Made by a program: the position numbers and the translations under genes. A stretch of 64,000 nucleotides of DNA from Bolinopsis microptera (taxonomy: Eukaryota; Ctenophora; Tentaculata; Lobata; Bolinopsidae). Under the pieces are notes generated by a model. It made no database searches. It was not told the DNA's origin and was given only the letters and a program-made list of their open reading frames with translations. Positions 9,670-20,579 of this stretch are shown one piece after another. The stretch is taken from the NCBI RefSeq assembly GCF_026151205.1, contig NC_087076.1:21818828-21882827 (forward strand). The letters run 5' to 3'. The stretch's first letter is position 1. Every line of letters starts with the position of its first letter.

Positions 9670-12087
9670 CTACTCCATATCATCACCCTCGTCATCAGGC
9701 AGTATGTTGACATCTGGGAGCAGCTCATCCTCCTCCATCTCCTCCTCACTCTCAGCTCCTCCTCCCTTCTCCATACTGACACATTCCTCCCCTATCAGGG
9801 TCGCTACTGACACGGGGAAACAGGACAGGTCCTTTAGGTTTACCAGGACTACCTGTTAGGATATGGTTGGTAAGTGTGGGTAGATGTGCTGTTTGGTATT
9901 ATGGTTAGGGAGACTAGAGAGAGACAAGGAATTTAATGTTATTTTTGTCAGAGTGAAAACGTGTTTATAGGTCCAGTACAACGACGTCTTCTAATCTAAT
10001 ATATTGCAATGTAAATACTTTCTAGAACTCATGAAGTTAGAAGATAGGGCAAAACTCTACCCAGGGACAAAAGGATTTCGCAGTTATTTTGGCCAAAAAT
10101 CGCGATACCGCGAATTACATTTCGCGGTATATTAAACTATACATAAAATTTGTCGCAAATAATGGGAAAAATCGCGATTCCGTACATGCCGCGATTTTCT
10201 TTTGTCCCTGACTCTACCTGATTAGAGTCGAAGAATTTAGGGACGCTGACAACCAGAGTCTTCTGACCCTGATCTCCTTCGCTCATCTTCGCATCAAACT
10301 TCCTCTGGTTCCCCACAAAGTAAACATGAGGACAATCTCTCAGGATAAAGGGATCCTCCTCGTCGTACGGGTAGCATCCTAGCGTGTCCGGACATGTTGG
10401 GGCAATGTGACGACACTTCAGGGTAGTTTCAGCTATCTTTACTGAGTCTCGGAGTTTTGTGTATTGTTGGATGTTCTGGATGTTCTGTCCGGAGGTGCCG
10501 AGGAAGGAGATTCCGTCGATGTCAGCTTCGTAGGGGTTGGTTACACTTTGGAATGAGGTGTATTGGGCTGCCTGAAATGTACCATTTTACGGAAGCTGAA
10601 AATATGTATATTTAGTTCTGAGTCGATTTAACTAATTTAAACTATTGATTAACCACAATATAATCTAAAACTAATATGAGAGGCATTATTTGTAAACGGT
10701 AGTCTCACACTGACCTGAGGGAAAATACAGCGATGTAGAGGTTGTTGCGGTAAGGAAAAGGAGGCGGGATCAAACTGGCCTGGCATCAAATCCACAAAAA
10801 TACAGCTCACAAGCTGTGTCAGAACATCGTCTAGTTCTTGTGCGGCGGAGATACTGGCTGCTTTGGTCTTGGTGGTGAGGTACTTGGCTTGTTTAGCTGA
10901 GGTGGAATCTCTGGTGTGTTTACTGAGTGAGTCTCCCGCCACTATCAACCTCACTACTTTAGAGTAGAATGTTTGGTCTTTGAGGGAGCCTAGTTGGCCT
11001 GTGACGAGGTCTACGAATAATTGGAGTGGCATTGGATCGTATTGGGGGTCTCCGAGGGAGATTCCACTGATAATCGCTACATACCTGAAGGAATCATTAT
11101 TATGCGTTATATGTAACAAGATATGTGCGAACAGTTTGCATCGGAAATAGGAGACAGTATTTGGCAAAATTATTTTTAAAAATCTCAAAAGCCATAAAAC
11201 CCATTATAAGGAGAATATTATGCACGAAACCCAATTTAACACCCACCTATCATCTGATACAGGTTCACTAAGTTCTGAGTTCAGCTGAGCTGGTAACCCA
11301 CAATATGACCATTCCTCAACCTCAAACTTGCCTCCTGCTGTCTCCTTCCCTTTAGCACAGATCACAGTCCCGGTAATGGCATCATGTGTCTCGTGGTTCC
11401 CTATCAGGGTTATTCTCTGGGTCTCATCCTCAAGGAAAACTAAGTCTGTTTGGTGGGTGTATCTCTTACGTTCTGGGAGTGGTTAAGAATTAAGGATATT
11501 CTAGTGATTCATAGGAAGTGTCGATCAAATGAATGGATTACATTAATTACATTAATTAATTAATTACATTAATTACATTGGATATAGCACATTACATTGG
11601 ATATAGTATGTTACATGTGTCTTCAAAATAGCATTATTCCAAAAATTCAAAAACAAGCCCAATCACCTCTGCGAGCATTAAAATTAACTCAATTAATTTA
11701 CCAGGTTTGGGGGGAAGGTTAACGTTTTCACTGAGTTCACGCAGAATATTGGGCTTTAACTGCATCTGCTTGAAAATGGTCCCAATAATAACACAAGTCT
11801 TATTTTGCTGCAGATCATTCAACTGAACTTGAGGCACATCAAACCATTTATTCCTGGCAACCGCCTCCAACATTGGTCTCATGACAGCTAATCTGGCTGC
11901 ATAGAGGGGTGCATATTGTCTTTTTAAAACACTTGTTTCTCAACTTGAACCGTTCTGATAGATTTGTGTAGTTGCCATGGAGACGGTCTATGGGGTCTGG
12001 AGGTGTGGTGGTTGGTGGGGAGATGAGGTGATCTGATTTTATATCTGCTGTCAGGTGGGAAACTACTTCTGTTGTAGGTAAAATCAT
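9670..12087 (-). CDS. POLD2: DNA polymerase delta subunit 2 (p50)
   Basis: Regulatory B-subunit of DNA polymerase delta, bridging the catalytic subunit to the other small subunits in nuclear replication. Exons: 12087-11702, 11472-11247, 11084-10715, 10571-10218 and 9852-9670, all GT-AG and in phase. An N-terminal OB-fold region (KTCVIIGTIFKQMQLKPNIL) precedes the calcineurin-like phosphoesterase fold, recognised by LFVDLVTGQLG, SAKQAKYLTTKTKAAS, VDLMPGQFDPASFSLPQQPL, SVTNPYEADIDGISFLGTSG and DTLGCYPYDEEDPFILRDCP. Eukaryotic B-subunits are known to lack phosphatase activity. The tail is acidic. The summed exons are one base over a multiple of three: a run of five A on the coding strand (11921-11925) breaks the frame between FKLRNKCFK and RQYAPLYAARL. 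With four A the protein would be 505 residues, so this is an assembly or allele question. A MITE abuts the exon 4 donor. Confidence 0.95.
10062..10210. mobile_element. hAT-type MITE at the POLD2 exon 4 splice donor
   Basis: A 149-bp element with perfect 12-bp terminal inverted repeats (CAGGGACAAAAG and CTTTTGTCCCTG), flanked by a perfect 8-bp direct repeat ACTCTACC at 10054-10061 and 10211-10218. An 8-bp duplication and CAGGG ends are typical of hAT transposons. It has no coding capacity and carries an internal perfect 10-bp palindrome (ATACCGCGAA, later TTCGCGGTAT). The right copy of the duplication spans the exon 4/intron 4 boundary of POLD2: on the minus strand it reads G, then GTAGAGT. 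Confidence 0.9.
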
Positions 12088-12524
12088 CTCTCCCTAACAA
12101 GATAATTCGGTTAGCGAGAATTAAATAAAGTGGTTGAACCCACCACGCCGCCACATTTCAAATTGTGACGAGATTTGTGAGCAGCGTTTAAAATCTGGAA
12201 TTCATAGGCATCCAAAGAATAGTGAAATTGCGAAAATTAAATTTTAAGTTACGAGAGAAGAGGCAGATTGGGTTGATTAAATTACAACAGGTGTCTTGAA
12301 AAGAAGTAAAATGGTTTAGACCTAGTCTAATGGTACTAAACTAATTTTTAATTAACGTAATAATCTAGTTAAACATTTTCTCGACAACCTTTCAATTTAA
12401 AATTTTAAACGTATGACTTTTCACCACTTAACTTTTCTCCATTTTGTAATAAATCATCTAGTTGTGCGTTCATACTTTGTTCTTGATACTCACTTTATGT
12501 GAAAAAATACCTTTAGCAAAAATA

Positions 12525-13030
12525 CCTTACAGGACATATTTATGGCGGCCTAATTTGCGACGACCGAAATTTTGGCGGTCTGAAAATATGACGAAATTGA
12601 ACAAAAACCGTCAAATTTCGGACGTCACAGAAAATAAGGGTATTTTTCATCATTTTTTGTGACAGTAAGCAGTAAGGAAATTTCTGAAATTCGGTAAAAT
12701 CATGTTCAAACTTAGTCTGTATTAAGACTGTAAGACTTTCATGTTAGCACATACATGTATTTTAATGCAAATTTAAACTGTATTGCTTGACATTCAATTC
12801 GTCATTGGTGTGGTGATAATTTGTCCCAAGATGCCAGAATTTATTTATTTATTTTACTTGATATTACTTTTTAGAAACAAAATAAAGCAGTGAAGGCACA
12901 GTCATTGAAATAAGCTAAAAGATAATGCGACGGATTCTATTACGACGACCGAAATTTTGGCGGTCCGAAAATATGGCGAAATTTTCGGAAAACCGCCACA
13001 TTTCGTACGTTATAAATATGTCTTGTAAGG
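12525..13030. mobile_element. MITE-like element, TA target site, copy B
   Basis: A 506-bp segment flanked by TA with ends CCTTACAGGACATATTTAT and ATAAATATGTCTTGTAAGG, matching the ends of the element at 3639-3833. Inside, a sequence around CGACGACCGAAATTTTGGCG is present twice (near 12558 and 12942), so it may be composite or nested. It fills most of the 1.1 kb between the divergent starts of POLD2 and the LPMO gene, and so lies in the promoter region of one or both. Confidence 0.75.
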
Positions 13031-13198
13031 TAACTAGATAGGTACGGTGCAAATTCAATCCATACCAACAAACTTTTAACGTTTTTTTTCCAAATTTTTA
13101 AACAAAAACACTTGCAAAAACACTAATTGCAAAAATTTAAAACTTATTACATCATTGCAATTGCCAAGTTAACAAGTAAATCCGACATTAAGAATAAG

Positions 13199-16100
13199 AT
13201 GAAGTTTTTGGTGTTTTGTGCCCTGTTTGGAGCAGTATTTGCCCACACTTGGATGAGTTGTCCTTGGTCTTTTGATGTCGACCCTGGCAGGCCAGCAGAT
13301 ACAGGTTTGGAATTTTGTTCTTAATTTTCATAATTATTTTCACTTTATAATTTTTGATTCATTTTATGTGGTACTAACTTGTAACTTGTTTTATGTGGTA
13401 CACCCTGTATATGAATACAAATTATACTGACATTTTAAGCAGCAGTTTTTAATGCATGGGTACACAAAATGTAGATCTTGATAATTTTTGACATAACATC
13501 ACACTAAATAACAGTTGGACCATGTGAAACTGAGAATGTTTGGCACGGCGTGAAATACCCAAACGAGTATAAAGCTGGGGAGAGAATGAAGGTTGGCTGG
13601 ACTAGTAACAACCATGCTGGAGGATGGGTCAGGATCGCTCTTGTTCCATATGGACAGCATAAAACACACAAGTCTTTTGATGACAACGTGATGAAGGTCA
13701 CTTGCTACGGACACGATCAGCGCCCAGGTAATAGCCAAATAAATAATTACACACAAATAATATAAACATGATAAATAGAACCACCAAACTTTAATACATG
13801 GTAAACCAGCATTAACCTTTTCCTGGATATGACTAATATAATATAAACAATTCGACTAGGACAAACTATCTATGGAGACTGCAAGCATCCCTGTAATGCC
13901 CGTGCTGGGTGTGAATACCAGGCCTATGAGGAGGACAATGCTCGGTTTGACACAACTGTCAAAATCCCCCACAATTTGGCTGATGGAAACTACGTTTTAC
14001 AGATCAAGAGTGCAATGAGCTCACATCCTCACTTTTATTACAGTTGTGCTAAAGTAAAGGTAAGGAAACATTCAGCAAATAAGCCTACAAAGGTAACCAA
14101 AGGTTGCCAATGAAAAACACCCAACAAAAATCTACCAAAGTTTACTAAACACTTAACTACCCCAGGTCACTGGAGGTAATCCAAGTATGAAGTGTCCTCA
14201 AAGCAAACTTATCGTTGTCCCTCACTGTCTCAAAGGTACTGCAGTGGCACTGAAGGAGTACACTAAAAACTCTAAACCAGCTCAATTCTGTTACAAAGAA
14301 GATGGCCCTGGGTAAATACACTTTCTATATAACCATGGTTTTCATCAATCAATTTTTATCAGAATCAATGTACAACTGCACATGCGCTGCTAGAGTGCAC
14401 CCAAACATGTCCCTCCATCCAAGTTAGATACATGCTCCAGGAAACATCTAAGGAAGAAATTGAACCATAATAGATGAGAATAGTGTAACATGTTTAATTA
14501 TATACATTACAATACAATTTTCTCCAAGCTTTGCTTTTACATCTTTTAAGATCTATGGAAGAGTTAGATTACAGTGTTATATAGATTAATAACCTACTTT
14601 GACAGGTACATTGATGCTGACATGTATCGTGTTCCCAAGAACGTACAATGTGACCCAAGGATCACTTGTGCTGTCAGCATTGACGGAAAGGGCTGCAAGA
14701 ACCAGCACAAAATGAAAAGCATCACCAATGATTGGAAACCAGAGCAAGTTTGTGGAGAGGTAGGATAGAAATTAAATTTCTAATACTGAGCCAGTAATAT
14801 CATTTGTTCAGTAACTACAAAAAACAGTTGAAAACTGATTTAATCTATGTTACACATACATGTTACATGGTAAGGTCTCCTCCTAGTCGTTGGAGTGGCC
14901 TGCATCACACACATCGCGTTGGCGGCGTAACATATGTCTCCACTGTACTCGATTGGTAGCCAAAGCTTCTGTTGTGTCGTTGTCGATGTTTTCAACACCT
15001 GTAAACTTAGCAGCATCTTCGAGTACGCAGGACTTCCAGTTCTTACGGGGTCTGCCCCTTGACCTCTTTCCATAATTTGGCTTCCAGTTTAACAGAAACC
15101 TCGGTAGTCTAGAGTCTGGCATTCTAACTACATGTCCATACCAACGTAGCCTGGCAGCACTGATGAAAGTCTCAACTGACTTGATGCCAGCCCTCCTAAG
15201 AACTTCGTCGTTGGTCACATGAAAGAACCATTTAATCCTAAGGATCCTTCTCAAGGAGGTTTGATGGAAAACCTCGAAGCGTTTCATCTGCTTTTTGGTG
15301 GTGTTCCAGACTTCAGCTCCATACAACAAGATGGTGAGGACAGCAGCCCTATAGATCCTGATCTTGGTTGGAGTCTTTATAGTTCTGCTATTCCAAATGT
15401 TCCAGAGCTGATGAAAGGCGCCATTAGCCTTCTGGATACGGACATCCAGGTCTCTGTTGATTGTCCCATCCCCACTGATAGTTGCACCCAGGTAGACAAA
15501 GTTGCTAACCTGCTCGACGGGTTCACCCTCAACCGACAGCTCAATAAATCATCCTTGATGAAAGGTCGCTGGGAGGCGCACTTGCTTACAGCCATGCATT
15601 GGGTCTTCTTTGCATTTATTCTGAGCCCAGCATAGGGGCTGTAATGAACTAATAGATCAGTTGATTCCTGTAGGCCTTCCCCTGAGTTGTCCATAATAGC
15701 CATGTCATCAGCATAATCGGTGTCCAGAATGACCTTTTCCTCAACCATCTTCATCTCTTTCTGCAGCACTGCGCCTTGACTGATGATCTTGTTGGTCTCA
15801 GCCAGAAATGCAGAAAAGTTTAGGCAGAAATTAAAGACAGGAGGTGCTTGAATGTCACCCTGACCTGTGCCTGAGTTAACATCAAACCAGTCTGTCAGCT
15901 CCCCATTAACCCTCACGGCACTCATGGTACCTCCAAGAAAACAACAAATTTTTTCAAGAAAACAACAAATTTTTATTTAAATCAATTATAGCAACAATTT
16001 GAAAAACTTTAAAGCTCTTCTATTACCATGGAATATACTACGGGTATGGTGACTTGGGCTATTGAGTTGTTAAGTAGATTAAGATTAGTAAACCTGCACT

Positions 16101-19100
16101 TGCATTGTATATTTTATAAAAACTAGAAATTAGGCTTCACGGTAAAATGGAGAAGCAGGCTGATCTTGGAGAGAGCAGACCGTAAAGTTTACGCACCCAC
16201 CAGGGCTACCTACCTACCCCAGTTGTTCTTTTTGGTTTATCAGCTTGTATTGTTATATTTATGGACCCCAAGTCACCACACTAAGAAGGAGTATGTAAAA
16301 AAAAAAAAAAAATAATAATAAATTAAGTTAATATCATCATATCTGTTTAAAACTGAGGGACTGAAATATTCTGACATATTTTTCAGGCAGCCCATAGTGT
16401 CTCATACTGCACCAAATAAAGTCCCTTCTGATAGAATCGAACGCTGCCTTGAAATCCACAAAATTAATGTAAAGAGGAATGTTAAACTCAAGACAGTTAT
16501 GAATAATAGTTCGGAGAGAATAAATCTGATCAATACATGAGCGGTTCTGTCTAAATCCGCACTGATTTTCCCTGAGGAGACACTCCATACCAGCATGTAA
16601 CCGCTTAAGAAGAATCATCTGAAAAAGCTTGGATGCTGTAGACCTTAAGGTGATCCCTCTGTTGTTCCCGCAGACTGAAGTGTCTCCTTTCTTCCCAATA
16701 ACAATGATCACACCCTTTAACCAATCTTCAGGAACAGTCTCTTCTTCCCACACTTTCTTGAATAGACACTCTAGTTGATCAACTAGAGCACTCGCACCAT
16801 ACTTCAGTTGCTCGTTAGTTATCCCGTCCACTCCTGGGCTTTTGTTGTTCTTAAGCTTTGTCAGGGAATAACTAATCTCGTCTCTGGTGGGTGGTCCATC
16901 CGAACAAGAGAGAGAGTTAAAGTGGGGTTGGGGTGGTACTGTGTCAGTGTGTCAAGGTCGGCAAGGTCGACACTTGATAATGGAGGGTTCAGAAGTTCAG
17001 TAAAGTGCTCCTTCCACCTATCCCTCTGCTGTTGGGGATCCGTGATCTTCCTACCGTCCTTGTCCCGGACACAAGATGCTTGAGGCTTCTTGTTCTTACC
17101 AGAGATCTTCTTGATCTTTGCCCATACCTCACGCTGCTGACCTTTGCTCGCTGATTCCTCAAGATCAGTAGCTACTCTAACTGCCCAGTTATTGTCGTCT
17201 AGCTTGCTGCTTTTCTTGACTAACTTATTAAGTTTAGAATACTCTGACCTGTTAGCGTCTGAGTTTGGGTCTTTGCGCTTAAACTGTGCCCGCTGAATCA
17301 ATAAATCCTTGGTCTTCCGTGACAGGTGTTGCTCCTTTGCCTTCCGGGGTCTTTTGCCTAGTACCTCCAGTGAGACATCAGTGACGGTCTGACTGAGATT
17401 ACGCCACATATTCTCGAGGTCGACCTCACTATCCAGACTTGCAAATCGGTTTTGAAGAGCCACATTATACTCTGTAACCGTAGTACTATCCCTCAGGCGC
17501 TCAATGGCAGGCACATTGGGCCTGTTGGCGTTGATCTTTGTCACTGACTGAAGTTTGATTTTCAGCAGTCCTAGAACCAGATAATGATCGGAGCCGATGT
17601 CTGCCCCGCGACATACCCTAACATCAAAAAGTGACTGACGAAACCGCTTTCCAATGCAGATATGATCTATCTGATTGACGGTGAGCCCGTTGGGGGACCG
17701 CCATGTTCCCTTGTGAATGTTCTTGTGCTCGAAGAGAGTTCCCCCGATGACAAGCTGGTTCGTCGCACAGAAATCCACAAGTCTCGTCCCGTTGTCATTT
17801 GATGAGCTATGGAGTGATTCTCCACCGATGACCGCTTCACTTCCATATCTGCCTGATGTTACTTTTGCATTAAAATCGCCGAGCAGTAACTTGATATCGT
17901 GACGAGGTAGCCCATCAAATGTATCTGTGAGTGTCCTATAAAACTTATCTTTCTCACTCTCCTCTGCACCCTCAGTTGGAGCATAGGCCACAACAACAGA
18001 GATGTTAATTTGCTTACTATGCAGCCTAGCAGTTAAAACCCGCTCCGATGTGGGAGTGAACGATATCAGGGAGTTTCTGATTCGTTTTGAAAGACTGAGA
18101 CCGACTCCCTGTCTCTTGATCCCGTCGACTCTACCGGAATGGATGAGTAGACTGCCATTGTCCAGTAGAGTGGTGCCAGATCCAGGCATGTGAGTCTCGG
18201 TGATCCCCAAAAGATCCAATCTGTACTGATCAATGTTTTGACTAAGTTGGTAGAGCTGTGTAGATGAGCTGACAAGAGATAGAACGTTTTAATCTACGAA
18301 TCAACTTATATTAAGACCAGCATTTTAATCGATTATCAGGGTTTATTAAATTAAAAGGAAATCTTTAGGTCAAACCAGCACCAGCTCCAACTTGTGATGA
18401 TGAAATTAAGAACCAAGGAGAAGAAAGAATTGATTGTGGAGGACCGTGTGCAGCTTGCCCTGTTACCATGCCTCCAACTACCCCTGCTGATCGAGTTTAC
18501 AGGTATATATTATTTTATGATTCATAAATACAGCTGTACCGACTTTCAGCAACAGTAATTATTATATACAAATCCAGCATTAAAAACATATAATAAATGT
18601 ATTTCCCTAAAAATCATTTTTCATAATTATTTGCAATTGTTTTGGCCACACTCTTTGACTGTCATTAATTTCAGTAAATTTGAATTCAAGAAAATAGCCT
18701 ATCCATCGGAGGGGTACATCAATGGCAATGCTATAGTCCATGTCAGACATGCAGTGAAAAAGTGGCAAATGACTCTATTCTTCGATAGAAAGGTAGAGAT
18801 CAGTCAGTTTTGGGGCGGAAAAATTGTCAGGTATGTCAATAGAAATAAGTTCACCATTTTCAATTAAAAGTGACACTATTTGGTTTCTTGCAAAAAAAGC
18901 AAATCTATCAGCTTCAATACATGTTATCATAATATACATGATCTATACTAGAAATATTCAATAGTGTGAATGAATTCAAGACAGTATACGTGTTTGGAAA
19001 CAAAAGTTGGAATGGACGAGTTCCAGCGGGAGGCAAGGTAACAGTGGGATTTGAAGGAAAGTTCCCAACTGGTGCAGTGGACACACCGAATTTGATGGGC

Positions 19101-19232
19101 AAAGATTTCGTCGGTAAGGATTCCTTAAGAAAGGTCTTGTTAATGTTTTGAATGCTCTATATTGTTTAATAGTCCTTGACTTCTGTTAAAACTGTGATGC
19201 TAACACACAACAAAACTATTTCAGAGCCATGA
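13199..19232 (+). CDS. Secreted LPMO-like protein with CBM2-like domain
   Basis: Predicted secreted copper oxidase-type polysaccharide-active protein. Nine GT-AG exons, all in phase, give 421 residues: 13199-13304, 13515-13727, 13860-14059, 14166-14311, 14606-14759, 18369-18502, 18675-18830, 18965-19113 and 19225-19232. The signal peptide MKFLVFCALFGAVFA is followed directly by HTWMSCPWSF, so the mature chain starts with His, as LPMOs require for the histidine brace. A second His lies in SNNHAGGWVRIALVP and an axial Tyr candidate in HFYYSCAKVKV. Cysteines are plentiful, which fits secretion. A linker of the form CDDEIKNQGEERIDCGGPC leads to a C-terminal domain with KWQMTLFFDRKVEISQFWGG and SWNGRVPAGGKVTVGFEG, the pattern of a CBM2 cellulose/chitin-binding module. 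I cannot place it in an AA family; AA15-like or PF03067-like are options. Substrate and activity are inferred. An antisense LINE fills intron 5. Confidence 0.88.
14835..18293 (-). mobile_element. LINE (APE-type, RTE-like) inside the LPMO gene
   Basis: Nearly full-length non-LTR retrotransposon, antisense to its host gene in intron 5. Read right to left: an apurinic-type endonuclease (NVLSLVSSSTQLYQLSQNID, DLLGITETHMPGSGT, LLLGDFNAKV, GSDHYLVLG), a linker, then reverse transcriptase (DGITNEQLKYG, NFVDFKAAFDSIRR, GTGQGDIQAPPVFN, and YADDMAIMDN carrying the catalytic YADD), and a C-terminal block (LYGAEVWNTTKKQMKRFEVF, RLRWYGHVVRMPDSRLPR). The endonuclease frame is open for 450 codons (18219-16861). 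The rest is spread over three further frame segments (16831-16337, 15925-15377, 15329-14883), so it is a dead copy with about three frame breaks and one insertion. It is 5' complete only to the start of the endonuclease. Confidence 0.92.
15932..16336. mobile_element. Insertion within the LINE, possibly SINE-like
   Basis: About 400 bp of unrelated sequence interrupts the reverse-transcriptase region of the LINE between the YVRIFQSL and MSAVRVNGEL blocks. It has a run of 15 or more A near 16299-16314 followed by AATAATAATAAATT, like the 3' tail of a plus-oriented retroposed element. The left end carries a tandem copy of AAGAAAACAACAAATTTTT. No coding capacity is seen. A SINE is the best guess; no A-box or B-box was verified. 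Confidence 0.5.
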
Positions 19233-19801
19233 GTCACATTGGATGGAACACTAAATATCAACGAATGTACAGTTAGATAAAGTCAAAGCTGGAAATTTAT
19301 TATTCTTTCGTTTGAAAATAAATTATAGTTTCACTTTCGTTGTTTTTGTCAAAACTCAATTCATTAAGCATTATATAATGAAATAGCTAAAAAAGATTGT
19401 GGTAGGAAATAATACACAAAATTGAAATACACCGCCAAGAAAGCGAGTTATCTCATGTAATGTCACAAGTAATGTCACGATCATTAAGAAATCTCAACCA
19501 AAACAAGCTTTACGAAAAATGTACGCGAGCGCTCAATTTTGGAAAAGAACAATTCCAACGCATGAACTCAGCTTCATAATATTATATCCATATCGTGCGC
19601 GGCGCTACCATACCTCATTAAATTTATTCAGTTGCCCCAAGGCTTTTTGTCTGCTACACAGTACACTTAACTATTAAATGTACATCTAATGACACTCATT
19701 CCTAGTATATGGCTATGCTATGACATAAACAGCTCGTGTTGTTACTTTTTTTAATTTGAAATTTGTCCCACGAATTATTGTTACCACACGTTGTATAAGA
19801 G
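19233..19801. other. LPMO 3' UTR and spacer
   Basis: Holds the short 3' UTR of the LPMO gene, then AT-rich spacer with no coding exon recognised on either strand. Confidence 0.5.
19317..19322 (+). terminator. Polyadenylation signal of the LPMO gene
   Basis: AATAAA lies 85 bases after the TGA of the LPMO-CBM2 gene, followed by a T-rich region. Position and sequence fit a normal poly(A) signal. Confidence 0.65.
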
Positions 19802-20413
19802 CTTAGTAAAGAGCAACTCTATGTCTTTTTCTTGTCTCATAATTTTGCACCTACACCTCCCCTACCAGATCTTAGCCGCTTCGAGAACGATTTGTGTAGA
19901 TGGTTTTCTAAAATGAGAGCTAAAGTTGTATTTGATAGCTTTAAATGTGGACCCAACAAAGCAGATAAGAGAGTTACTGACATGGAACGTTGTCTTATAA
20001 AGACTGATGCATCACGTACTTTCGAATCTTGTAAAAACCCTGCACTTGAGGCATTTATAAAATTCTGCAGAGCAGAAGTAGACCTCCACAGGCCAACTCA
20101 GAAATTCGTCTCACCAGATAACATCGCTGCGCCCATCAGAGCAGCTCTCAAAGAAGTCAAAGGTTGGAAAGACATTGTAATCAGACCATTCGATAAAGGA
20201 GTAGGATTCTTCCTTCTTAGTGAAGAAGATTATATTCAACGAATAGGTGTACATTTAAATGATAGATCTGTATATAGTATTGTAAATAATGTAGATGATT
20301 TAGTTGTAGAATTGATTGATAAAATTTCGAATTGGACAATTGAGTTTAAAGATGAATTAGGTATGTCCAAGTCCCCTAAGATATCTGGTAAAAAGGTCCT
20401 GCTAGTTATGTAA
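19802..20413 (+). mobile_element. Penelope-like retroelement fragment
   Basis: An open frame of about 200 codons carries NFAPTPPLPDLSRFENDLCR near its start and, later, DIVIRPFDKGVGFFLLSEED followed by DRSVYSIV. This is the N-terminal part of Penelope-like and related reverse transcriptases, where a DxVIxPADKGxGxV block precedes the RT fingers. The catalytic part of RT is absent. A fossil fragment, probably inactive. DIRS-type or another RT family is less likely. Confidence 0.6.
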
Positions 20414-20579
20414 TATAAAATATATTTATGTTTGCTTTAATTGATACTAAATAAAATTGTTGTTTTCTTGAAATTGTTGTTTTCTTGAATAGTACTAATG
20501 TTTAAGTTGAAGTATTTTCGGTTATATTGACTGTCATGTTGATATTATTTAATTAATGAAATTTATTCTTGTATTCAAA

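Noticed and set aside
9617-9859. 80-codon plus-strand Ser-rich frame
   Set aside because: It is the complement of the acidic last exon of POLD2.
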